Shown piece after piece: positions 1 to 8,847 of a stretch of DNA of 64,000 bases. Within the stretch, counting starts at the first letter, position 1. Every line of letters starts with the position of its first letter. Origin of the DNA: Acidobacteriota bacterium (lineage in GTDB: Bacteria; Acidobacteriota; Blastocatellia; Pyrinomonadales; Pyrinomonadaceae); assembly GCA_019639115.1 (NCBI GenBank), contig JAHBSM010000001.1, positions 248,001-312,000 of the forward strand, given 5' to 3'. The position numbers and the translations under genes were made by a program. The notes under the pieces are model-generated. The model was not told the origin of the DNA. It ran no database searches and saw nothing but the letters and a program-made list of their open reading frames with translations.

Positions 1-38
1 TCCAAAAACGATACTTCGCCGTCGAGGCTTGAGACACT

Positions 39-458
39 ATGCAAAAACAGAGCGTTCTTATATTGTGCACAGGCAACTCGGCTCGCAGCCAGATGGCTGA
101 GGGCCTGCTCCGTGATATGGCGGGCGATCGATTTGATGTCGAAAGCGCCGGAACGGTCAAAAGTTTCGTCCGTCCTCAGGCTATCGCCGCGATGGCCGAG
201 ATCGGCGTAGATATCTCGGGGCATCGTTCTAAATGTCTCGACGAGTTCATCGAGACACCTTTTGACTACGTCATCACGGTTTGCGACAACGCAAATGAGT
301 CCTGCCCCATTTTCCCCGGCCCGGCCAAACGTCTGCATTGGCCATTCGAGGACCCGGCGGCCGCTGTCGGATCGGACGAAGAGATACTTGCCGTATTCAG
401 GCGCGTTCGGGACGAGATACGTTCCAGGCTCGAAAGGTTCATCGAGAGCGGATCGTGA
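39..458 (+). CDS. arsC: Arsenate reductase, thioredoxin-coupled (ArsC, LMW-PTP fold)
   Basis: A 139-residue cytoplasmic enzyme that would reduce arsenate to arsenite for export. The N-terminus carries the phosphatase-type P-loop C-X5-R (Cys10 to Arg16, CTGNSAR), and a second pair, Cys82 and Cys89, lies in a VCDNANESCP segment. This is the Cys10/Cys82/Cys89 relay of the thioredoxin-dependent ArsC class, so it is more likely an arsenate reductase than a tyrosine phosphatase. Length is normal for the family. No other ars gene is visible, but the window begins 38 bases upstream, so an ars operon could lie to the left. The ATG at 39 fits the conserved N-terminus. Confidence 0.93.
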   Translation: MQKQSVLILCTGNSARSQMAEGLLRDMAGDRFDVESAGTVKSFVRPQAIAAMAEIGVDISGHRSKCLDEFIETPFDYVITVCDNANESCPIFPGPAKRLHWPFEDPAAAVGSDEEILAVFRRVRDEIRSRLERFIESGS

Positions 459-536
459 CTTGCTTTTAGTAGGCCGCGACCTTTCGACGACCACAGGCGG
501 CCATCCGGACTGACCTAATTGCCATTCATTAAAAAG

Positions 537-566
537 TTGAAACTGCTCGGGGCGAAAAACTGTAAT
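537..566 (+). promoter_or_regulatory. Putative sigma70-type promoter of the TonB receptor gene
   Basis: TTGAAA at 537-542 and TGTAAT at 561-566 are separated by 18 bases, about 40 bases before the receptor ATG. The match is good but unproven. The 149-base gap after arsC holds nothing else that I recognise. Confidence 0.4.
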
Positions 567-607
567 ATCGTTTTTCGGTTCTTGGAGTAGTTATCAAGAT
601 CTCTGTT

Positions 608-2827
608 ATGGCAAGACAATACCTACTATTAGCTATCTTTCTGCTTTGCACTTCACCGCTGGCGGCACAAACTTCGGGTTCGATCTCGGGCAGGATCACA
701 TTCGGGTCGGATGCACGTCCGCTACATCAGGTCTCGGTCAAACTGGTCGAGCTCAAGCGAACCGTCGTCACTGATGACGATGGCCGTTATGAGTTCAAGG
801 GACTGCCGCCGGGCCGATACACGATATTCGTTCACCAGGAAGGTTTTGGTGACGTTACGCGGACCGTGGCCTTGGCCGCGGGTGCCGGCGCCACGATCGA
901 CGTCGTGTTGACGCTGACGGGCGTTCGCGAGCAGGTCACGGTCACTGCCACGGGCAGCGAACAATCGCTTTTCGAATCGATCGCTTCTGTCAGCACGACC
1001 GACTCAACTAAATTGGTAGAGCGGGCGGCGGTCGGGCTCGGTGATTCGCTCGACAATGAAGCAGGTGTCGCTAAGCGCAACTTTGGGCCGGGCAATTCGC
1101 GGCCCGTGATACGCGGATTCGACGGTGACCGTGTGCTCGTGGCGTCGGATGGCGTTCGTGTCGGGTCGCTCGCATCACAATCAGGTGATCACTCGGAGCC
1201 GGTGGACGTCTTGTCGGTCGATCGTGTCGAAGTGGTAAAAGGCCCGGCGACGCTGCTCTACGGCAGCAACGCGATCGGGGGAGTGGTCAACGCGGTCAGC
1301 GGCCATGACGAAGGTGCTCATCCGGGTTTGCGTGGATATTTTACTACGATCGGCAGCAGCAACAGCGATCAGGCGTCTGTTTCGGGCGGCGTCGAGTATG
1401 GCTGGAAGAACTGGATGGTATGGGGCAACGCGACAGGCCAGCGATCGAGTGATTACAAGGCTGGCGGCGGCTACGGCAGAGTGTTCAACTCATTTACGCG
1501 CAACGCTGCGGGCAACGGCGGGTTCGGATACTACGCTAAGAAGGCCTTTGCGAATTTCAATTTCAGCCATTACCAAAACCGATTCGGGATACCGGTCGGT
1601 GACGGAGCGGACGAAGAGCGAAGTCTCCGTATGTGGCGGCAGAGTTACAGGATAAACGTGGGCCTGACGGACTTGAACTCGTTCATCTCGTCGATAAAGG
1701 TAACGCTTGATCACACAAATTATCGACATCAGGAGATAGCCGACAGCGTGGTGGGGACGACCTTTCGCAACAGGGTATATTCCTACCGAGCCGTGCTGGA
1801 TCAGCGTGCCTACAAACGGCTTTCGGGCCGATTCGGCGTCGAAGGCTACTACCGCAATTACTCGACCGTCGGCGAAGAAACGCTGATCGACCGTCCCATC
1901 AAGCAGCGCTCTTTCTCGGCTTTCGGGCTGGAGGAGCTAAAGTTCGACCGAGTGACGCTGCAATTCGGCGGCCGAGTCGAGAATAATAGTTACCGTCCGG
2001 TCAGCAACGCCTACCGCGAACGTGACTTTACGGGATTCTCGGGAGCTGCGGGAGCGAGATTCCGACTCTGGAAAGGCGGAGCGTTTGTCGCAAACTACAC
2101 GCATTCCTATCGTGCCCCGGCGCTTGAGGAACTGTACAATTTCGGGCCGCACGATGGCACCTTATCCTTCGAGATCGGCAACGAGAACCTGCGTGCGGAG
2201 AAGAGCAACGGTATCGATCTGTCGCTAAGGCAGCAGAACAAGCGGGTCAGACTCGAGGGCAATTTCTTTTATTACCGGATCAATGATTTCGTGTTCCTGG
2301 CCCCGACCGGTGAATTCGACGGAGGCGGCGGTGGTGGCGGAAAGCGCCAATTTGGCGACGGCGGCGGCAGCGGCCTTCCGATAACCGAATACCGGCAGGG
2401 CGACAGCAGGTTCTACGGGACCGAGTTCAACATCGTAGCTTCGGTGAGCAAATATGTGGATCTGACCTCGAGCATCGACTACGTGAACGCCCGGCTAAGT
2501 GATGGGCGCCCGCTACCTCGCATCCCGCCGTTTCGTGCACGGTTCGGCGTAGATGCCCACTACAAGACCTTTAGTGTCAGGCCTGAGTATGTCGTAGCGG
2601 GGAAACAGGATCGGGTCTTCGACCTGGAGACGCCGACCAGAGGCTACGGTACATTCAACTTAGCGGCGAATTACGTTATACCTCAGGATCATTTCGCGCA
2701 TATCTTCTTTGTCAACGCATTCAATCTCGGTAATACGATGTACTTTAACCACGTTTCCTTTATCAAAGACATATCGCCCGAGATAGGACGAGGGGTCAAA
2801 TTCGGCTATACGGTTCGATTCTTCTGA
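608..2827 (+). CDS. TonB-dependent outer-membrane receptor, ZnuD-like, with carboxypeptidase-regulatory N-domain
   Basis: A 739-residue outer-membrane receptor. A Sec signal peptide (about residues 1-21, ending AAQ) is followed by a carboxypeptidase-regulatory-like beta-sandwich (about 25-105), a plug domain (about 125-225) and a 22-strand-type barrel ending in an aromatic residue (RFF). The plug contains the phrases RGFDGDRVLV, SGDHSEPVDVLSVDRVEVV and KGPATLLYGSNAIGGVVN. This pattern is typical of the ZnuD group of zinc and heme receptors, so a metal substrate is plausible but inferred. One barrel loop (nucleotides 2320-2370) is an unusual glycine-rich run broken by KRQFGD. The gene is monocistronic, between arsC and a hydrolase. 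Confidence 0.85.
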   Translation: MARQYLLLAIFLLCTSPLAAQTSGSISGRITFGSDARPLHQVSVKLVELKRTVVTDDDGRYEFKGLPPGRYTIFVHQEGFGDVTRTVALAAGAGATIDVVLTLTGVREQVTVTATGSEQSLFESIASVSTTDSTKLVERAAVGLGDSLDNEAGVAKRNFGPGNSRPVIRGFDGDRVLVASDGVRVGSLASQSGDHSEPVDVLSVDRVEVVKGPATLLYGSNAIGGVVNAVSGHDEGAHPGLRGYFTTIGSSNSDQASVSGGVEYGWKNWMVWGNATGQRSSDYKAGGGYGRVFNSFTRNAAGNGGFGYYAKKAFANFNFSHYQNRFGIPVGDGADEERSLRMWRQSYRINVGLTDLNSFISSIKVTLDHTNYRHQEIADSVVGTTFRNRVYSYRAVLDQRAYKRLSGRFGVEGYYRNYSTVGEETLIDRPIKQRSFSAFGLEELKFDRVTLQFGGRVENNSYRPVSNAYRERDFTGFSGAAGARFRLWKGGAFVANYTHSYRAPALEELYNFGPHDGTLSFEIGNENLRAEKSNGIDLSLRQQNKRVRLEGNFFYYRINDFVFLAPTGEFDGGGGGGGKRQFGDGGGSGLPITEYRQGDSRFYGTEFNIVASVSKYVDLTSSIDYVNARLSDGRPLPRIPPFRARFGVDAHYKTFSVRPEYVVAGKQDRVFDLETPTRGYGTFNLAANYVIPQDHFAHIFFVNAFNLGNTMYFNHVSFIKDISPEIGRGVKFGYTVRFF

Positions 2828-2852
2828 TGTTCGCGATATAGCCAATGATGTT

Positions 2853-2881
2853 CTGACTCACCTGCGGCTTTCGTTTATAAT
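2853..2881 (+). promoter_or_regulatory. Putative promoter of the dienelactone hydrolase gene
   Basis: A perfect TATAAT at 2876-2881 follows CTGACT at 2853-2858 with a 17-base spacer, about 45 bases before the ATG at 2927. A strong purine-rich ribosome-binding site (AGGGGGAAAG) lies just before the start. Confidence 0.45.
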
Positions 2882-2926
2882 CGTATCTGTACAGATCAAA
2901 ACGAAAACCAAGGGGGAAAGATCACG

Positions 2927-3592
2927 ATGGTCACAGATCAGCTTGAGTTCGAGACGGCCAACGGCCGAACAACGGCGTTCGTCGCAATGCCGGATGAAGA
3001 TACAGGCCCGCCGGTTCTTCTGATACAGGAATGGTGGGGTGTGAACGGCCACATCAAAGACATCGCCGGCCGATACGCTAATGCCGGTTTTGTAGCGATA
3101 GCGCCGGACCTATACCGCGGCCGGATCGCATCAAACGCCGAAGAGGCATCACGGATGATGCATGAACTGTCGATCGAAGACGGAATCGATACTATCCGAA
3201 ACGCGATCAAGGCAGCACGCGAGAGGTACGGGTTCGGCCATTTCGGCATCACCGGCTATTGCATGGGCGGGACCTATGCGTTGAGAGCTGCTTGCGAGCT
3301 CGAAGGCATTGCCGCCGCCGCTCCTTTCTACGGCGATATCCCGGAAGAAGAGGTTCTGGCGAAATTGCGCGTCCCCGTGATATTTGTTTCGGGCAAACGA
3401 GACGCTTGGATCGATCCTGAAAAGGTCGCTGGGCTCGAATCGGCGGCGGCACGGCTCGGGCTTAACGTTGAGTCGTTGAAATATGATGCGGATCACGCTT
3501 TCTTCAACGACACGCGTCCAGAGGTTTACGACCCGGCAGCCTCGCAGGATGCGTGGGCCAGAGTGACCAGTTTCTTTAAGAACACTCTCTAA
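2927..3592 (+). CDS. Dienelactone hydrolase family alpha/beta hydrolase
   Basis: A 221-residue cytoplasmic hydrolase of the carboxymethylenebutenolidase family. The nucleophile elbow GYCMGG gives Cys112, Asp159 follows SGKR, and His190 lies in DADHAFFND. This Cys-Asp-His triad is diagnostic of the family. The signature QEWWGVN near residue 35 also matches. The real substrate cannot be read from the sequence: no chlorocatechol pathway genes are nearby, so a general ester or lactone hydrolase role is most likely. The gene is single, with its own promoter and a strong bidirectional terminator after it. Confidence 0.9.
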   Translation: MVTDQLEFETANGRTTAFVAMPDEDTGPPVLLIQEWWGVNGHIKDIAGRYANAGFVAIAPDLYRGRIASNAEEASRMMHELSIEDGIDTIRNAIKAARERYGFGHFGITGYCMGGTYALRAACELEGIAAAAPFYGDIPEEEVLAKLRVPVIFVSGKRDAWIDPEKVAGLESAAARLGLNVESLKYDADHAFFNDTRPEVYDPAASQDAWARVTSFFKNTL

Positions 3593-3615
3593 GATCGAGA
3601 TACAGTCATGGAATA

Positions 3616-3655
3616 GGCCCGGCGGAACGACCAGGTTCGCGCCGGGCCATTTTCG
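3616..3655. terminator. Bidirectional hairpin terminator between convergent genes
   Basis: Perfect 9-base arms GGCCCGGCG (3616-3624) and CGCCGGGCC (3640-3648) are extended by GAAC/GTTC inside the loop and followed by ATTTTCGTT. It sits between the hydrolase (plus) and the diguanylate cyclase (minus). Confidence 0.75.
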
Positions 3656-3668
3656 TTAAATTGCGGCA

Positions 3669-4886
3669 CTATGACATTAGTCTGACCTCGCCAATATATT
3701 CGACGTAATCCTCGACGTTCCGTATCTCGTCCCGTTCGGCCTTTCTCTGCTGTTTATTCAAATACATATTGGCGTCCGCTATTTGGATCGCATTCTCGAT
3801 CTCGGCCATCGTGCTGAAATTCTCGAAAGCGAATGACACATTCACCGTAACGGGCTGCGGCACGCCGTTCACTTTCATTTTTGTCAGCAGGCGTTCCATT
3901 CTCGGCATACGAGCGGCGGCGCTCTCAGCATCGAGTCCCATCATTAGTACAAAGAACTCATCCCCTCCCCATCGAAATATCAGATCGTCGGGACGAGTAA
4001 CGCTCCGGATAGCCTTTACAACGGCTCGGATCACTATGTCACCAGCGACGTGTCCGTGGACGTCATTGATATCCTTGAGATCGTCAATATCAAAGAATCC
4101 AACACAGCCCGACGACGAGCCGCTATTCGTTGAGTGTCGCTCTACGTAGCCGTTGAAGGCGTGGCGGTTGAGAGCCGTCGTAAGGGAATCGACGTTGGCG
4201 AGCTCCAGAAGTTTCTCCTGCGTCTCTAACAAATGCTCATTGGCCGAGCGAGCTTCTGCAAGTACCTTTTCGAGTAGAAGTATCACCATTCCGAATCCGA
4301 GCAGGATCTGGAGCACGACATCCGCTACAGGAGTGAACTCGGCCAGATCGAGATCGATGCCGCGGTAGATATGCAGGAAATACCCGCCGAACTCCTGAAG
4401 CATGTTGAGAAATGACAGCCCGATCGCGATCTGAAGTACATACCATCCGAAAGTGCGTTCAGTGATACGCATCAGCGAAAGAAACGCCATCACAAAGAAT
4501 CCGCACAGCAGCAGCGAGTGAACGTGCATTAAGAGATTCAGGTCATCGAATACGAACGGCAGCCCGAAACCAAGAAGTATGAAAACGACCGCAAAGATCT
4601 CCTGGCGAGGCTTGATCTCTTCGTCGATAGCCAGGTTGCGGCATCCGGCGACGAGCAGGAATCCGAAGAAGTACTGCGTCAGAAGGAAAAAGCTCAAAAG
4701 CTGAAGCGAATATTCGTCGTAGCTGAACGCAAGCCTGAGACAAAATAGAGCGAAGCACTGACACAGCCATGCGTTGGTCCAGTGTTTGAGTGCCGACAGA
4801 TTAAGCGAACGGCGCAGGAACGCGGTCAGTAATGTGATGACCGAGACGCCTGCAATTTGAATTATCAGTCCGAGCTTTGATTCCAT
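3669..4886 (-). CDS. Membrane-bound GGDEF diguanylate cyclase
   Basis: A 405-residue protein that would make cyclic di-GMP. The first 205 residues form about six or seven hydrophobic helices with no recognisable extracellular sensor, followed by a short coiled-coil signalling helix (about 206-232) and a GGDEF domain (about 233-390). The active-site motif is intact at residues 307-311 (GGDEF). An RxxD inhibitory I-site (Arg298, Asp301) lies exactly five residues upstream, so the enzyme should be active and product-inhibited. No EAL domain follows. A PilZ-like protein is encoded at 18195, but no genetic link is visible. Confidence 0.92.
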   Translation of the reverse strand: MESKLGLIIQIAGVSVITLLTAFLRRSLNLSALKHWTNAWLCQCFALFCLRLAFSYDEYSLQLLSFFLLTQYFFGFLLVAGCRNLAIDEEIKPRQEIFAVVFILLGFGLPFVFDDLNLLMHVHSLLLCGFFVMAFLSLMRITERTFGWYVLQIAIGLSFLNMLQEFGGYFLHIYRGIDLDLAEFTPVADVVLQILLGFGMVILLLEKVLAEARSANEHLLETQEKLLELANVDSLTTALNRHAFNGYVERHSTNSGSSSGCVGFFDIDDLKDINDVHGHVAGDIVIRAVVKAIRSVTRPDDLIFRWGGDEFFVLMMGLDAESAAARMPRMERLLTKMKVNGVPQPVTVNVSFAFENFSTMAEIENAIQIADANMYLNKQQRKAERDEIRNVEDYVEYIGEVRLMS

Positions 4887-5045
4887 ATCACGGCCGAGGC
4901 GGGAAATGTATTCGACGGGTGCCGAGAGATACTCGCGAAAAATGCGGTGAGGCTGGCGTGGAAGTAAATATCCCCTTTCAATTGTAAAACATCTTTGTGC
5001 AGTCAGTCCATTATATTTTTAGGCCGGTAGCCGGATCGGATCACG

Positions 5046-5075
5046 TTGGAACGCTCAATCGTCGGGTGTTATATT
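5046..5075 (+). promoter_or_regulatory. Putative promoter of the large flavoprotein gene
   Basis: TTGGAA at 5046-5051 and TATATT at 5070-5075 are separated by 18 bases. The -10 overlaps a possible upstream TTG start at 5074, which argues that translation begins at the ATG at 5131 instead. Confidence 0.45.
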
Positions 5076-5130
5076 GATTATTTGCCCGAAGGCTGAATCT
5101 CAATGCTTTCTTCGGCCGATATTGATTGTG

Positions 5131-8100
5131 ATGCTGGAAAATACTACCGATCGTGATCTGCAGCTAGGCGTCAAAGGATTTAGATTCTCTGACCTTTTCG
5201 ACGCTGTCAGGCTGCAGGAACTCGCAGAATGCTTTTATTCGGAGGTCGAACGAAAAGAGCCGGTTCTCGGCTCGGCGTTGCGCAAGTATATCAATTCGAG
5301 AGGAGTCGGAATTGAAAGGCGAGCTGAATCGAAGATACTGACCGACGCTGCTCCGTTCCTCTCGGATTTTATCGGCCGTCTTTTCAACATTTCTGACGAA
5401 CGCTCGGAACTGCGACACTCGATCGCGATCCAGGATCCGGTATGGAAATTCAAGTTCTTTGTCCAGCGTCGGGCCGCAAAGAAGTTCAAGCCTGATCAAC
5501 TCGAAGCACTCAATGAGAGCCGGCTTTGGCTTGCCGTGACGGAGCTCAGAAATTCTGCATTTGGCGATACGTTGGTCCATGACGATGAGCTTTCGATCGC
5601 TGAGATGACGATCCGGATCCAAGACGCGGAAGAAGCATTATCAAAGCCGGGCGATGACATGGATCCGGCCGTGCTCGATACGGTCAACCGCATCTCCGCC
5701 GCTTTCACAAAGCTCAAGGATTCTGAATTCGGCAGGTGGTACTCGCTGTATGTTTTAGAAGAAGATGCCTCGGGCGACCTATTGCAGGTCAAAGCGGCAT
5801 TGAGGGTCATCGAGGCCTGGTCTGCGATCGCCTTTGCCAACAAGATCCGAAAATGGCATTCATTCAAGGTCCCCCATGCTCTCGACTACCAAAACCTTGT
5901 TCATCTGATACACCCCGAACCCAAGCTGCACAACATAATGCGGGGCCGCGATAATGAGATGCGCCGAAGGGACGGGTTCAGGCTAACGGACGATCGCGGC
6001 ACCTTGCGGGATGCGCTCTACGAGATCGACTATTGCATGATCTGCCACGAGCGAGAGAAGGACGCGTGCTCGACCGGCCTGCGCGAGCCGGACGGTACCG
6101 CAAAACGCAATCCGCTCGGTATCAAGACAGAAGGCTGCCCGCTCGACGAGCGCATCTCAGAGATGCATTTGCTCAAGAAACAGGGCGACCCGATCGGAGC
6201 TCTCGCTCTGGTCACGATCGACAATCCAATGTGTGCGGGTACGGGCCACCGCATATGCAACGACTGTATGAAGGGCTGCATCTTCCAGAAGCAGGAGCCC
6301 GTCAATATCCCGCTGGCAGAGACATCGTCGTTGACCGACGTTCTCGAACTTCCGTACGGTTTCGAGATCTACAGCCTGCTGACACGTTGGAATCCGCTCA
6401 ACGCGAAACGCCCATACGCTCTGCCGTACAACGGCAAGAACGTGATGGTCGTCGGGCTCGGGCCTGCGGGCTACACGTTATCGCACTATTTGCTTAATGA
6501 AGGATTTGGCGTTATCGGCATCGACGGGCTAAAAATAGAGCCGCTGCCCACAGACTGGACCGGAGATCTAGGGCGTTCGTGTCCGAAACCTATAAGGGAC
6601 ATTTCGGAGATCACCGAAGAACTCGATCAACGCATCCTGTCCGGTTTCGGCGGCGTGTCGGAATACGGCATAACGGTCCGCTGGGATAAGAATTTTCTGA
6701 CGATGGTGCAGCTGATGCTTTCGCGACGGAAGCGATTCCGAGCGTACGGCGGCGTGCGATTTGGCGGAACGCTGACGATAGAGGACGCCTGGGAATACGG
6801 GTTCGATCATATTGCGATCGCGACGGGGGCGGGCCGGCCGACCATCGTGCCGATGAAGAATAACCTGATCCGCGGCATCCGTCAGGCAAGCGATTTCCTG
6901 ATGGCTCTGCAGCTAACTGGTGCATTTAAGAAGGATACGCTCTCGAATCTTCAAGTGAGGCTGCCTGCCGTAGTGATAGGCGGCGGGCTGACGGGTATCG
7001 ATACTGCGACCGAACTATTTGCCTATTATCCGGTACAGGTCGAGAAGATGCTCCAAAAGTATGAGCAGACGGTCGCGGCTTTCGGCGAAGAGGCCGTGAT
7101 GAAGGCTTTCGATCCGGAAGAGCTGACGGTGCTGCCCGAGTTCCTGGATCACGCGCGTCAAATACGAGCCGAACGTGAGCGCGCCGCAGCCGCTAAAGAG
7201 GAGCCGAACTTTGTACCGCTCGTACGTTCGTGGGGCGGCGTTTCGCTTGTCTACCGAAAGCGACTCCAGGACAGCCCCGCCTATCGGCTAAATCACGAAG
7301 AGGTGCAGAAGGCGCTCGAGGAAGGTATCGATATTGTCGAATGCATGTCGCCTACCGAGGCGGTGCCTGATGAATTTGGAGCTATCAAGGCGATCAAGTT
7401 CGAGCGGCTCGAATACGTAGCCGAGACAGGAAAATTTGATAATACCGGTGAGATCCACGAATTCCCCGCTCGCACAGTTTGCGTTGCAGCCGGAACGTCG
7501 CCGAACGTGATCTATGAAAAGGAAAAGCCGGGCACGTTCAAGATGGACGAGTGGCGCCAGTTCTTTCAGCCTCATAAGGTCGAGCGAAACGGCGACGGGC
7601 GCCTGCACACGATAGAATGCGAAAAAGGCGAGACCGGATTTTTCACGTCGTATGAGCGTGACGGCAAGTTCATATCCTACTATGGCGACAATCACCCGCA
7701 GTATGCCGGCAACGTCGTTAAGGCGATGGCATCTGCCAAACATGGCTACGAGAGGGTCGTCGAGATCTTTGCGGATGAACTCGCGACGCGAGGTTCGCTG
7801 CCGCAGGCGGAGCGTGATGCGATCTTCGACAAATTGGAGGCGACTCTTGACGAACAGCTTCGTGCTTTTGTCGTTAGGGTTGAGCGGCTAACGCCGACGA
7901 TCGTCGATGTTGTCGTCAAAGCACCGCTCCAGGCGCGCAAGTTCGAACCCGGACAGTTCTATCGGCTGCAGAATTTTGAGACCTCGGCGCCTGTCGTTGA
8001 CGGTACAAGGCTCTTGATGGAAGGGCTCGCCCTGACCGGTGCCTGGGTCGATGAAGAAAAGGGCCTGCTGTCGATGATAGTTCTCGAGATGGGCACGTCG

Positions 8101-8847
8101 TCCAGGCTTTGCTCGTTGCTGAAGGAAGGCGAGGAAGTACTTGTGATGGGACCGACCGGAACTCCGACGGAGATCCCGGAGAATGAAACGGTGATGCTTG
8201 CGGGCGGCGGCCTCGGCAATGCGGTACTCTTCTCGATCGCTCGTGCATTGCGCGCTAAAAATAACAAGGTCATTTACTTCGCGGGCTACAAGAACGGCGC
8301 CGACCTATTCAAACGCGAAGAGATCGAGGCCGCGACCGATCAGGTAATATGGGCGACAGATTGGGGCAACGAGATCGCGCCGATGCGGCCGCAGGACGCA
8401 CATTTTCGAGGCAATATAGTGGAAGCAATGATCGCCTACGCTGAGGGCAGGCTGGGCGAGCGGACAGTTGACCTCAAGGACGTCGACCGGATCATAGCGA
8501 TCGGGTCCGATCGTATGATGAATGGCGTTCGCGAAGCTCGCCATGCGACGCTGAAGCCTTACCTCAAGGAACAGCATGTTGCGATCGGTTCTATCAATAG
8601 TCCGATGCAATGCATGATGAAAGAGGTCTGCGCACAATGCCTGCAGCGTCACGTCAACCCGCACACGGGCGAGGAATTCTTCGTCTTCTCATGCTTTAAT
8701 CAGGACCAGCATCTTGATTTTGTTGATTTCAAGAACCTGAACGACCGTCTGAAAGCAAACAGCATTCAGGAAAAGCTGACCAATCTGTGGCTGGATCGGA
8801 CGTTTGGTAAAGAGGAATTCAAGAAACGATTCGGAGTCGGAAATTAG
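5131..8847 (+). CDS. Fused GltD/NfnB-like and PyrK/NfnA-like iron-sulfur flavoprotein
   Basis: A 1,238-residue cytoplasmic oxidoreductase. Residues 1-300 are helical and unrecognised. A cysteine block at about 302-390 (CMICH, GCPLDERISEM, NPMCAGTGHRICNDCMKGC) resembles the two-cluster N-domain of GltD and NfnB. An FAD Rossmann motif (VGLGPAGYT) lies near 442 and a second dinucleotide motif (IGGGLTGIDTATE) near 617. From about 910 a ferredoxin-reductase-like half follows (FEPGQFYRLQ, LAGGGLGNAV near 1024). It ends in a C-X5-C-X2-C...C cluster (CMMKEVCAQC, then FSC) like the [2Fe-2S] site of PyrK and NfnA. The architecture suggests electron transfer between NAD(P)H and ferredoxin or another carrier; bifurcation is inference only. 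An in-frame TTG at 5074 would add 19 residues, but the promoter overlaps it. Confidence 0.82.
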   Translation: MLENTTDRDLQLGVKGFRFSDLFDAVRLQELAECFYSEVERKEPVLGSALRKYINSRGVGIERRAESKILTDAAPFLSDFIGRLFNISDERSELRHSIAIQDPVWKFKFFVQRRAAKKFKPDQLEALNESRLWLAVTELRNSAFGDTLVHDDELSIAEMTIRIQDAEEALSKPGDDMDPAVLDTVNRISAAFTKLKDSEFGRWYSLYVLEEDASGDLLQVKAALRVIEAWSAIAFANKIRKWHSFKVPHALDYQNLVHLIHPEPKLHNIMRGRDNEMRRRDGFRLTDDRGTLRDALYEIDYCMICHEREKDACSTGLREPDGTAKRNPLGIKTEGCPLDERISEMHLLKKQGDPIGALALVTIDNPMCAGTGHRICNDCMKGCIFQKQEPVNIPLAETSSLTDVLELPYGFEIYSLLTRWNPLNAKRPYALPYNGKNVMVVGLGPAGYTLSHYLLNEGFGVIGIDGLKIEPLPTDWTGDLGRSCPKPIRDISEITEELDQRILSGFGGVSEYGITVRWDKNFLTMVQLMLSRRKRFRAYGGVRFGGTLTIEDAWEYGFDHIAIATGAGRPTIVPMKNNLIRGIRQASDFLMALQLTGAFKKDTLSNLQVRLPAVVIGGGLTGIDTATELFAYYPVQVEKMLQKYEQTVAAFGEEAVMKAFDPEELTVLPEFLDHARQIRAERERAAAAKEEPNFVPLVRSWGGVSLVYRKRLQDSPAYRLNHEEVQKALEEGIDIVECMSPTEAVPDEFGAIKAIKFERLEYVAETGKFDNTGEIHEFPARTVCVAAGTSPNVIYEKEKPGTFKMDEWRQFFQPHKVERNGDGRLHTIECEKGETGFFTSYERDGKFISYYGDNHPQYAGNVVKAMASAKHGYERVVEIFADELATRGSLPQAERDAIFDKLEATLDEQLRAFVVRVERLTPTIVDVVVKAPLQARKFEPGQFYRLQNFETSAPVVDGTRLLMEGLALTGAWVDEEKGLLSMIVLEMGTSSRLCSLLKEGEEVLVMGPTGTPTEIPENETVMLAGGGLGNAVLFSIARALRAKNNKVIYFAGYKNGADLFKREEIEAATDQVIWATDWGNEIAPMRPQDAHFRGNIVEAMIAYAEGRLGERTVDLKDVDRIIAIGSDRMMNGVREARHATLKPYLKEQHVAIGSINSPMQCMMKEVCAQCLQRHVNPHTGEEFFVFSCFNQDQHLDFVDFKNLNDRLKANSIQEKLTNLWLDRTFGKEEFKKRFGVGN

